Below, piece after piece: positions 35,508-43,360 of a stretch of DNA of 64,000 nucleotides; position 1 is the first letter of the stretch, and the number at the start of each line of letters is the position of its first letter. The DNA is from Hephaestia sp. MAHUQ-44 (GTDB lineage: Bacteria > Pseudomonadota > Alphaproteobacteria > Sphingomonadales > Sphingomonadaceae). The notes under the pieces were generated by a model, which was given only the letters and a program-made list of their open reading frames with translations, was not told the origin of the DNA and made no database searches. The stretch lies in contig NZ_JAMSLX010000004.1 in the NCBI RefSeq assembly GCF_023806085.1, forward strand, positions 1 through 64,000, read 5' to 3'. Made by a program: the position numbers and the translations under genes.

Positions 35508-37283
35508 TCAGGGCGCGCGCACATAGCTGCCCGGCGCATCCTCGATTGCCTTGAGCTTGCCCTTGCCGGGCACGCGCGCGCGCTTGGCGGGGACGGTTTC
35601 GGGATCGTGCGCCTTGAGCCAGTCGATCCAGTCGGGCCACCAACTGCCCTTGGTTTCGGTTGCGCCGGCGACGAAATCGCCGAGCGTGTCGCCCAGCGTC
35701 TCGTTGGTCCAATATTGATATTTGCCCGCGGCGGGTGGGTTGACCACGCCTGCAATGTGCCCCGAACCGGCGAGCACGAAGCGGATCGGCCCCTGGAGGT
35801 GGCGGGTCAGGTTCCAGACGCTTTCGGCAGGTGCGATATGGTCTTCGCGGCCAGCCTGCACATAGGCCGGGGTCTTGATCCGGGACAGATCGAGCGGGGT
35901 GCCCGCGATCGTCAGCGCGCCGGGCTGGACAAGCAAATTGTCGCGATAGAGATCGGTCAGATAGCTCAGGTGCCATTTGGCGGGCAGGTTGGTGGTATCG
36001 CCGTTCCAGTGGAGCAGATCGAACGGCACGTAATCCTTGCCGAGCAGGTAATTGTTGGTGACGTAGTTCCAGATCAGGTCGCGCCCGCGCAGCAGGTTGA
36101 AGGTCGCGGCCATGAAGCGCCCGTCGAGAAAACCGTCGGGTGACAGTTTCCGGATCAGCGCCAGTTGATCGTCATCGACGAACAGTTTGAGTTCGCCCGC
36201 GCGCGCGAAATCGACCTGTGCCGTAAAGAAGGTCGCGCTTTTGACGTGCGCGGCCTGATCGCGTGCGGCGAGCACCGACAGCGTTGCCGCGAGTGTCGTG
36301 CCGGCGACGCAATAGCCGATCGCGTGGACGCTCTCGACCCCCAGCGCGTCGCGGATCGTGTCGATCGCATCGATCTGGGCGGTGACATAATCGTCCCAGG
36401 TGATGTCCTTCATCGACGCATCGGCCGATTTCCACGAGACCATGAACACGCTCAACCCCTGGTCGACCGCCCATTTGACGAAGCTTTTCTCGGGCCGGAG
36501 ATCGAGGATGTAGAAGCGGTTGATCCATGGCGGAAAGATGACGAGCGGCGTCGCCGTCACCTGCGCGGTGCTCGGCGTATATTGGATCAGTTCGTAGACC
36601 GGCGTGCGGTGGACGACCTTGCCCGGCGTCGTCGCAATGTTGCGGCCGACCTCGAACGCGCCCGAGTCGGTGTGCGTCACCTGCCCCTTGCCGAGATCGG
36701 CGAGCATGTTGGCGAGCCCCTTCAGCAGATTCTCGCCGCGCGTCTCGATCGTCCGTTCGAGCACTTCGGGGTTGGTGGCGGGGAAATTGGTCGGACTCAT
36801 CGCTTCGACGAAGCTGCGAGTCGCGAAGCGCAATTGCTCTTTCTGGTGCGGGCCGATGCCGTCGATCGCCTCGACGCTGCGCAGCAAGTGATCGGCGATC
36901 AGGAAATAGCTCTGGCGAATCCAGTCGAATACCGGATTGTCGTGCCATTGCGGTGCCTGAAAGCGGCGGTCGTGTGCGTGTTCGGGCGATTCGGTGGCGG
37001 CGGGTGTGGCAGCGGGATCGAGGAAGCGCTGCCACAATTTCATGCTATCCAGCCAGAATTCCTGCGCGCGCGCCATCGTCGCTTTGTCGGTGAAGCCGGG
37101 GATCGTCGGCAAAGCGGGCGTATCGTCGAGCGTGTGGAGGCCGTGTTCGAGCATCATCTGCTGCGCGCGGCCCATCACCCACGTCCAATGCTGCATGTCT
37201 TCGAGGCTCGGGATCGACGCCGTATCGCGTTGGTCGGCCACCTTCATCTCCTCTGACATCTCCTTTGGCATCTCCTCTGGCAT
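35508..37283 (-). CDS. phaC: Class I poly(3-hydroxyalkanoate) synthase
   Basis: This 591-residue enzyme polymerises (R)-3-hydroxyacyl-CoA into storage polyester at granule surfaces. The lipase-like box is GYCVAGT with catalytic Cys325; the Asp and His lie in the C-terminal half (the AGREDHIAP and GSGHIAGVVNPP regions). The PhaC N-terminal domain (FPATNPEVLERTIETRGENL) is complete. The start is uncertain: the first residues hold a small EEMPKEMSEEM repeat, and ATG 37247 is an alternative. phaA, phaB and phasin genes are not nearby. Confidence 0.95.
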   Translation of the reverse strand: MPEEMPKEMSEEMKVADQRDTASIPSLEDMQHWTWVMGRAQQMMLEHGLHTLDDTPALPTIPGFTDKATMARAQEFWLDSMKLWQRFLDPAATPAATESPEHAHDRRFQAPQWHDNPVFDWIRQSYFLIADHLLRSVEAIDGIGPHQKEQLRFATRSFVEAMSPTNFPATNPEVLERTIETRGENLLKGLANMLADLGKGQVTHTDSGAFEVGRNIATTPGKVVHRTPVYELIQYTPSTAQVTATPLVIFPPWINRFYILDLRPEKSFVKWAVDQGLSVFMVSWKSADASMKDITWDDYVTAQIDAIDTIRDALGVESVHAIGYCVAGTTLAATLSVLAARDQAAHVKSATFFTAQVDFARAGELKLFVDDDQLALIRKLSPDGFLDGRFMAATFNLLRGRDLIWNYVTNNYLLGKDYVPFDLLHWNGDTTNLPAKWHLSYLTDLYRDNLLVQPGALTIAGTPLDLSRIKTPAYVQAGREDHIAPAESVWNLTRHLQGPIRFVLAGSGHIAGVVNPPAAGKYQYWTNETLGDTLGDFVAGATETKGSWWPDWIDWLKAHDPETVPAKRARVPGKGKLKAIEDAPGSYVRAP

Positions 37284-37354
37284 GCGCGCTTTCCTCTCCG
37301 TATACCAACGCCCCCGCGTCGCGCGATCTCCGCGTGCCGGCCACGGAGGATGAA

Positions 37355-38563
37355 ATGTCCGAGGAATTCTACCGCATCAAGCGGCTGCCGCCCTATGTCA
37401 TCGCCGAGGTCAACGGCATGCGGGCAGCGGCGCGGGCGGCAGGCGAGGACATTATCGATCTCGGCATGGGCAATCCCGATCTGCCGCCGGCCGATCACGT
37501 CATCGAGAAATTGTGCGAAGTGGCGAGGAAGCCCGATGCGCACGGCTATTCGCAATCGAAGGGGATTCCCGGGCTCAGGCGCGCGCAGGCGGGCTATTAT
37601 GCGCGCCGTTTCGGGGTCGATCTCGATCCCGAGAGCGAGGTGGTGGTGACGATGGGGTCGAAAGAGGGGCTCGCGAGCCTCGCCACCGCGATCACCGCGC
37701 CGGGCGATGTCGTGCTGGCGCCCAACCCGAGCTACCCGATCCACACCTTCGGCTTCATCATCGCCGGCGCGACGATCCGCGCGGTGCCGACCACGCCCGA
37801 CGACGCCTATTTCGAGAGCCTCGAACGCGCGATGAATTTCACCGTGCCGCGCCCGAGCGTGCTCGTCGTCAATTATCCGTCGAACCCGACCGCCGAGACG
37901 GTCGATCTTGCCTTTTACGAGCGACTGGTCGCCTGGGCGCGCGAGAATCAGGTCTGGATCCTCTCCGATCTCGCCTATTCCGAGCTGTATTTCGACGGCA
38001 AGCCGACGCCGTCGATCCTGCAGGTCAAAGGCGCCAAGGAGGTTGCGGTCGAATTCACCTCGCTATCGAAGACCTATTCGATGGCGGGCTGGCGGATGGG
38101 GTTCGCGGTCGGCAACAAGAAGCTGATCGCGGCGATGACGCGGGTGAAATCCTACCTCGATTACGGCGCGTTCACGCCAATCCAGGCGGCGGCGTGCGCC
38201 GCGCTCAACGGCCCGCAGGACATCGTCGCGAAGAATCGCGCGCTCTATCACAAGCGCCGCGACGTGCTGGTCGAGAGTTTCGGCCGCGCCGGCTGGGACA
38301 TCCCGAGCCCACCCGCGTCGATGTTCGCCTGGGCCCCGCTGCCGCCCGCGCTCGCGCATCTCGGCAGCCTCGAATTCTCCAAGCAATTGCTCACCGAGGC
38401 CAAGGTCGCGGTGGCGCCCGGCGTGGGCTATGGCGAAAATGGCGAAGGCTATGTCCGGATCGCGATGGTCGAAAACGAACAGCGGCTGCGCCAGGCGGCG
38501 CGCAACGTGAAGCGTTATCTTCAGAGCATGGGCGTCAACACGCCCACGCAGCGGACCGGCTGA
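37355..38563 (+). CDS. Class I/II PLP aminotransferase (AlaC / LL-DAP aminotransferase-like)
   Basis: This 402-residue fold-type I aminotransferase has DLGMGNPDLPPADHV, YSQSKGIPGLR, NYPSNPTAETV and DLAYSELYFDG, with the PLP lysine in LSKTYSMAGWRMGF. The block set resembles alanine transaminase AlaC and the LL-diaminopimelate aminotransferase group. Reading alone does not settle the amino acid used. It is divergent from phaC, with ATG 37355 following GGAGGATGAA. Confidence 0.88.
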   Translation: MSEEFYRIKRLPPYVIAEVNGMRAAARAAGEDIIDLGMGNPDLPPADHVIEKLCEVARKPDAHGYSQSKGIPGLRRAQAGYYARRFGVDLDPESEVVVTMGSKEGLASLATAITAPGDVVLAPNPSYPIHTFGFIIAGATIRAVPTTPDDAYFESLERAMNFTVPRPSVLVVNYPSNPTAETVDLAFYERLVAWARENQVWILSDLAYSELYFDGKPTPSILQVKGAKEVAVEFTSLSKTYSMAGWRMGFAVGNKKLIAAMTRVKSYLDYGAFTPIQAAACAALNGPQDIVAKNRALYHKRRDVLVESFGRAGWDIPSPPASMFAWAPLPPALAHLGSLEFSKQLLTEAKVAVAPGVGYGENGEGYVRIAMVENEQRLRQAARNVKRYLQSMGVNTPTQRTG

Positions 38564-38567
38564 CCGC

Positions 38568-38852
38568 ATGTTCCTGTTCCGGGGCGTCGAAAGCCATCCG
38601 CGATCATTGTTGAAAGCGATCAGCTGGCGCGTGCTCGGCAGTATCGACACCTTCGTGTTGAGCTATGTGTTCACCGGCAGCACCACGGCAGCGGCGTCGA
38701 TCGCCGGCACCGAGGTGTTTACCAAGATCGTGCTGTTCTATTTCCACGAACGTGCCTGGTCGCTGGTGCATTGGGGGCACCGCCGGCATCCCGACGAACG
38801 GCGCGATTCATCGGGTGAGGGTGCGGTACTCGACATGGAAGGCGCGCGGTAG
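38568..38852 (+). CDS. DUF2061 membrane protein
   Basis: This 94-residue protein matches DUF2061: SLLKAISWRVLGSIDTFVLS, a short loop, then a second helix GTEVFTKIVLFYFHERAWS and the conserved W..W motif. It has two predicted membrane helices and an acidic tail. The function is unknown. It starts 4 bases after the aminotransferase stop. Confidence 0.85.
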   Translation: MFLFRGVESHPRSLLKAISWRVLGSIDTFVLSYVFTGSTTAAASIAGTEVFTKIVLFYFHERAWSLVHWGHRRHPDERRDSSGEGAVLDMEGAR

Positions 38853-38879
38853 GCGGTAGCGCCGGGGCGAACCCGGCAC

Positions 38880-39371
38880 TTATTCGGCGGCCTGGGCCTC
38901 GGGCGGGGTATCGGCGATGTCCTCGGGCAGCGACCAGATCAATTCCTGCTTGGTGAGGACGCGGCCGTCATGCGCGCGCACCTCGATCGGGCCGATCGGG
39001 CGACGGTCGCGCGCGTCGACCAGAACCGGCGTGGCGGCGATGCCGGTCTCCCAGCGCTCGCCCCATTGCCTGAGCGCGATCATCGTCGGCAGCAGCGCGG
39101 CGCCCTTGTCGGTGAGGCGATATTCGATCTTGCGGCGATCCTCGGGCATCGCCGTGCGCATCAAAATGCCGTGTTCGACCAGCCGCGACAGCCGGTTGGC
39201 GAGGATGTTGCGCGCGATCCCCAATTCGGACTGGAATTCCTCGAAATGATAGAGCCCGTTGAACGCCGCGCGCAGGATGAGGAACGACCAGCGCTCACCC
39301 ATCGCCTCGAGTGCCGCCGGCAGGCTGCATTCGGCCAGATCCCGAAGAGGTTCGCGCAATTTACCTGCCAT
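38880..39371 (-). CDS. HxlR-family winged-helix regulator
   Basis: This 163-residue DNA-binding protein has CSLPAALEAMGERWSFLIL, FEEFQSELGIARNILANRLS (recognition helix region) and the wing YRLTDKGAALLP, typical of HxlR/MarR-like transcription factors. A C-terminal extension (about 115-163) is present. It is divergent from a small secreted-protein gene, with nested inverted repeats in the 115-base gap, so autoregulation and control of that neighbour are likely. Confidence 0.9.
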   Translation of the reverse strand: MAGKLREPLRDLAECSLPAALEAMGERWSFLILRAAFNGLYHFEEFQSELGIARNILANRLSRLVEHGILMRTAMPEDRRKIEYRLTDKGAALLPTMIALRQWGERWETGIAATPVLVDARDRRPIGPIEVRAHDGRVLTKQELIWSLPEDIADTPPEAQAAE

Positions 39372-39414
39372 GAAGGTGCAGCCTATCCCAATTTTCGAGG
39401 GTTGGAAATGGGTT

Positions 39415-39471
39415 ATAAGTTTCCACTTGCAACTCGCATCTGCAATAACTAAGTGGCGATTCGCAACTTAT
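39415..39471. promoter_or_regulatory. Nested inverted repeats between hxlR-type gene and divergent gene
   Basis: Three inverted repeats are nested around one centre: ATAAGT/ACTTAT (39415 and 39466), CCACTT/AAGTGG (39423 and 39451) and TTGCA/TGCAA (39427 and 39441). The region is AT-richer than its surroundings. The position suits an operator for the HxlR-type protein. Confidence 0.5.
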
Positions 39472-39486
39472 TTTGTGGAGGACATC

Positions 39487-39801
39487 ATGTTGCGTTTGGT
39501 TCCTGTCGCCGCCGTTGTCGCCACCTCGCTCTCGCTGCTGGGCGCGACGGCGGGCTATGCCCAGTCGCGTAGCTATTATGTCGCCACCGCGCTCGAGGCG
39601 CCGGCCAAGGCCAATTTCGTCACCCGCAGCACCGCCTGGTCGTGCGACGGCGCGGTCTGCACCGCCGCCCGCGCGCCCGAACGCGACGTTTTCGTGTGCG
39701 AACGCGTCGCGAGCAGCGTCGGCCCGCTGGCTGCCTTTGCCGCCGGCGGCACCGCGCTCGACGCCGACGCGCTCGCCAAGTGCAACGCCAAGGCGAAGTG
39801 A
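39487..39801 (+). CDS. CC_3452-like secreted hypothetical protein
   Basis: This 104-residue protein has a signal peptide (LVPVAAVVATSLSLLGATAG, cleaved near YAQS) and a short mature domain with four cysteines (WSCDGAVCTAA, VFVCERV, ALAKCNAKAK), likely two disulfides in the periplasm. It resembles the small CC_3452 family of alphaproteobacteria. The function is unknown. The start follows GTGGAGGACATC. Confidence 0.75.
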   Translation: MLRLVPVAAVVATSLSLLGATAGYAQSRSYYVATALEAPAKANFVTRSTAWSCDGAVCTAARAPERDVFVCERVASSVGPLAAFAAGGTALDADALAKCNAKAK

Positions 39802-39988
39802 CGCACCCGGCTAGCGTTTGATCATGTGCGAGGCGGGGGCGCGGGTCCGCTCCCGCCCGTCACCACCCTGTCGATATGATGGTCCGGGGTGGCGGCGAGG
39901 GCATGGGGGTGCGGCGCCGTGTCCGATTCGTTCGACCCAAACGCAATTCATGTTGCAAAGCGGCACGGCGCGGCCCCATCTTGGCGGC

Positions 39989-42079
39989 GTGTTGCGGCAA
40001 TATGAACTGGTCGATCGGGTCCTGGGCTACGATCCTCAAGCCGACGAGGCGCTGCTCAACCGCGCCTATGTCTTTTCGATGCACGCCCATGGCAGCCAGA
40101 AGCGCGCCAGCGGCGATCCCTATTTCAGCCATCCGATCGAAGTCGCGGGCATCCTGACCGATCTCCATCTCGACGACGAGACGATCGCGACCGCGATCCT
40201 CCACGATACGATCGAGGATACCGTCGCCACGCCCGAAGAGATCCGCAAGCTGTTCGGCGCCAATGTCGCGCGGATGGTCGACGGCGTCACCAAGCTCTCG
40301 TCGATCGAGGCGCAGACCGAGAATGAGCGCGCGGCGGAGAATCTGCGCAAATTCCTGCTGGCGATGTCCGACGATATCCGCGTGCTGCTGGTCAAGCTCG
40401 CCGACCGGCTCCACAATATGCGCACGCTCCACTTCATCTCCAGCGAGGAGAAGCGCCGCCGGATCGCGCGCGAGACGATGGAGATCTACGCGCCGCTCGC
40501 CGAGCGGATTGGCATGTACGAATTCATGAAGGAGATGCAGACGCTCGCCTTCCGCGAGATCGAGCCCGAAGCGTATGAATCGATCACCAAACGGCTCGAT
40601 GCGCTGCGCGAGGGTGATCACGACCGGATCGAGAAGATTTCGAGCGGGCTTGAGCAATTGCTCGCGCGCGCGGGGATCGAGGCCGAGATTTCGGGGCGCG
40701 AGAAACATCCCTATTCGATCTGGAAGAAGATGTCCGAGCGCCATGTCAGCCTCGAACAGCTCTCCGACGTGATGGCGTTTCGCGCGATCGTCGGCACCGA
40801 GGAGGAATGCTATCGCGCGCTCGGCGTGATCCACCGCCGCTGGCCGGTGGTGCCGGGGCGGTTCAAGGATTATATCTCGACCCCCAAGCGCAACGGCTAC
40901 CGGTCGCTGCACACCACGGTGATGCACGCCAATACGATGCGCATCGAGGTCCAGATCCGCACTCATGACATGCATGCGCAGGCCGAATTCGGGCTCGCCG
41001 CGCATTGGGCGTACAAGCATGACGCGGTGCGCCCCGATACGCAGGTGCGCTGGATTCGCGACCTGATCGAAATCCTCGATACCGCGGGCAGCCCCGAGGA
41101 ACTGCTCGAACACACCCGCATGGCGATGTATCAGGATCGCATCTTCGCTTTCACCCCCGCGGGCGAATTGTTCCAGCTTCCCAAGGGCGCGACGCCGATC
41201 GATTTCGCCTATGCGGTGCACACCGACCTCGGCGATCAGGCGGTGGGCGCCAAGATCAACGGTCGCGTCGTGCCGCTCAGGACGGCGATCGCCAATGGTG
41301 ATCAGGTGCAGATCCTGCGTTCGAACGCGCAGACGCCGCAGCGCAACTGGCTCAATTTCGCGATCACCGGCAAGGCGCGCGCCGCGATCCGCCGCCATTT
41401 GCGCAACAAGGAGCGCGACGAGACCTTCGCGCTCGGCCGCAAGATTTTCGACGATATCGCCCAGCGCTTGCCCGCGGCGATCGCCGCCGATGCGCTCGAC
41501 AATGCGATCGCGCGCTTGAAGCTTGCCGACGAGACCGCGCTGATGGAAGCGATCGCGCGGCGCACGATCACCGACGAGGAGGTGATGGACGCGCTGATGC
41601 CCGGTTCGGCCAGCGCCGCGGCGACGCGCGAGATGCCGCCGCAATCGACCGCGATCTCGATCAAGGGGCTGACGCCGGGGGTCGCCTATACGCTTGCCGA
41701 ATGCTGCCACCCGGTGCCCGGCGACCGGATCGTCGGCCTGAGGCGGCCGGGGCAGGGGATCGAGGTCCACAGCATCGATTGCAGCCGGCTGGTCGATGGC
41801 GAGGATGTCGACTGGATCGATCTCGCCTGGGGCGACGATTCGGAAGGCGGCACCGCGCGGATCAGCGTCGAGGTGAAGAACGAGCCGGGTGCGCTCGGCG
41901 TCCTCGCGACGATCATCGGCGCGCAGCGGGCGAACATCATCAACCTGCGTCTCGATACCCGCGACACGACCTTTCACACCAACACGATCGATCTCGAGGT
42001 GCATGACGCCGCGCATCTGGTGCGCGTGCTCGCCGCGCTGCGCGCCGCCGAGGCGGTCAGCAAGGCGGAACGGGTATAG
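39989..42079 (+). CDS. rsh: Bifunctional (p)ppGpp synthetase/hydrolase, Rsh (RelA/SpoT)
   Basis: This protein of about 696 residues is the sole stringent-response enzyme type in alphaproteobacteria. The HD hydrolase domain has HGSQKRASGDPYFSHP and the metal motif HDTIEDT, so hydrolysis should be active. The synthetase domain has SIWKKM and RFKDYISTPKRNGYRSLHT. The TGS domain (FAFTPAGELFQLPKG) and the C-terminal ACT domain follow. The GTG at 39989 (before LRQYELVDRVLGYDP) is chosen because homology starts there; ATG 39950 is an alternative. Confidence 0.95.
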   Translation: MLRQYELVDRVLGYDPQADEALLNRAYVFSMHAHGSQKRASGDPYFSHPIEVAGILTDLHLDDETIATAILHDTIEDTVATPEEIRKLFGANVARMVDGVTKLSSIEAQTENERAAENLRKFLLAMSDDIRVLLVKLADRLHNMRTLHFISSEEKRRRIARETMEIYAPLAERIGMYEFMKEMQTLAFREIEPEAYESITKRLDALREGDHDRIEKISSGLEQLLARAGIEAEISGREKHPYSIWKKMSERHVSLEQLSDVMAFRAIVGTEEECYRALGVIHRRWPVVPGRFKDYISTPKRNGYRSLHTTVMHANTMRIEVQIRTHDMHAQAEFGLAAHWAYKHDAVRPDTQVRWIRDLIEILDTAGSPEELLEHTRMAMYQDRIFAFTPAGELFQLPKGATPIDFAYAVHTDLGDQAVGAKINGRVVPLRTAIANGDQVQILRSNAQTPQRNWLNFAITGKARAAIRRHLRNKERDETFALGRKIFDDIAQRLPAAIAADALDNAIARLKLADETALMEAIARRTITDEEVMDALMPGSASAAATREMPPQSTAISIKGLTPGVAYTLAECCHPVPGDRIVGLRRPGQGIEVHSIDCSRLVDGEDVDWIDLAWGDDSEGGTARISVEVKNEPGALGVLATIIGAQRANIINLRLDTRDTTFHTNTIDLEVHDAAHLVRVLAALRAAEAVSKAERV

Positions 42080-42088
42080 GTTGGCCAG

Positions 42089-42169
42089 CGGCACCGGCCC
42101 GCTCTCCACCCCACCACCCAAGTTATTATGCTGTATGGGAGGCGGGGTGGAGAAGCGGGCCGATGCGGC
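42089..42169. repeat. Family B palindrome, one-hairpin copy
   Basis: The arms GGCACCGGCCCGCTCTCCAC and GTGGAGAAGCGGGCCGATGC enclose a short AT-rich loop (TATTATGCTGTAT). It follows rsh by 9 bases and precedes the GT2 gene. Confidence 0.75.
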
Positions 42170-42238
42170 AACCCCAAAGAATGACGCCGCAACGAACCCG
42201 ATGACGCGGGCGTCATCAGCCGCTAAAGCTCAGCGACC

Positions 42239-43237
42239 ATGCACCGTCCCGCCCTGTCGATCGTCATTCCCTGCTACAATGAGGAAGGCTGCCTCGCGAC
42301 GTTGCACGCGCGTGTGAGCGCCGCGGCGCGCGGCGCGGTGGGCGAGGATTATGAGATCGTCCTCGTCAACGACGGCTCGCGCGATGCGAGCTGGGCGGTG
42401 ATGCGGCGGCTGGCGGCGGACGATCCGCACCTCGTTGCGATCAACCTGTCGCGCAACCACGGCCACCAGCTCGCGCTTACCGCCGGGCTCGACCTGTGCA
42501 GCGGTGCCGAGATCCTGATTATCGACGCCGATCTGCAGGACCCGCCCGAACTGCTCGCCGAGATGCGCGCGACGATGGCGCGCGAGGAAGCCGATGTCGT
42601 CTATGCGGTGCGCCGCCGCCGCGACGGCGAGACGTGGTTCAAGAAAGCCACCGCTTCCTTGTTCTATCGCCTGCTCGACCGGCTGACCGACACGCCGATC
42701 CCGCTCGATACCGGCGATTTCCGGCTGATGAGCCGGCGCGCGCTCGATGCCTTGCTGTCGCTGCCCGAACAGGCGCGCTTCATCCGCGGGATGGTGGCGT
42801 GGATCGGCTTCCGCCAGGTGCCGTTCGCTTATGATCGCGCCGAGCGCCACGCGGGCGAGACCAATTATCCTTTGGGCAAGATGGTGCGGCTGGCGCTGGA
42901 CGCGGTGACGGGCTTTTCGACCGCGCCGCTCAGGCTCGCGAGCCATGCCGGGCTGTTGTTGACGGGCGCCTCGCTGCTGTTGCTGATCTACATCGCCTTC
43001 GGGTGGGCGACCGGTTCGGCGGTGCAGGGCTGGACCTCGACGATGCTCGTGGTCGTCCTGTTGGGCGCGGTGCAGATGTTCGTGCTGGGCATGATCGGCG
43101 AATATCTCGGGCGGCTCTATATCGAGGCCAAGCGGCGGCCGCTCTATCTCGTCGCCGATATTGCCGGGCCGGTGCAGGGCGCGGCGCGGCTCGGATACCG
43201 CGCCGCGCCGACGCCCGCGGTGGCGCCTGACGATTGA
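42239..43237 (+). CDS. Family 2 glycosyltransferase (DPM1/GtrB-like)
   Basis: This 332-residue membrane-associated enzyme has a GT-A domain: IVIPCYNEEGCLATL, VLVNDGSRDAS, and the metal motif IIDADLQDPPE. Two C-terminal membrane helices follow (about 235-260 and 275-300), with YIEAKRRPLY near the end. This is the pattern of polyprenyl-phosphate sugar synthases such as GtrB and ArnC. The sugar is unknown. Palindromes of the same family lie on both sides of the gene. Confidence 0.9.
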   Translation: MHRPALSIVIPCYNEEGCLATLHARVSAAARGAVGEDYEIVLVNDGSRDASWAVMRRLAADDPHLVAINLSRNHGHQLALTAGLDLCSGAEILIIDADLQDPPELLAEMRATMAREEADVVYAVRRRRDGETWFKKATASLFYRLLDRLTDTPIPLDTGDFRLMSRRALDALLSLPEQARFIRGMVAWIGFRQVPFAYDRAERHAGETNYPLGKMVRLALDAVTGFSTAPLRLASHAGLLLTGASLLLLIYIAFGWATGSAVQGWTSTMLVVVLLGAVQMFVLGMIGEYLGRLYIEAKRRPLYLVADIAGPVQGAARLGYRAAPTPAVAPDD

Positions 43238-43250
43238 TATTGTTGGTTGC

Positions 43251-43332
43251 GGCGCCGGCCCGCTCCCCCACCCCACCTCCCAATGGCAGTATACTGAATG
43301 GGAGGTGGGGTGGGGGAGCGGGCCGGCGCCGC
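43251..43332. repeat. Family B palindrome, one-hairpin copy
   Basis: GGCGCCGGCCCGCTCCCCCA and TGGGGGAGCGGGCCGGCGCC are exact reverse complements, and the stem continues through CCCACCTCCCA/TGGGAGGTGGG around an AT-rich loop. The near-perfect stem of more than 30 bases should extrude or form a very stable RNA hairpin. Confidence 0.85.
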
Positions 43333-43360
43333 TCGGGGATTCAGCGGCTCTTAATCCCCC

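Noticed and set aside
39860..42121. 753-codon reverse open frame opposite rsh
   Set aside because: It mirrors rsh codon structure. The forward gene has intact HD, synthetase, TGS and ACT domains.
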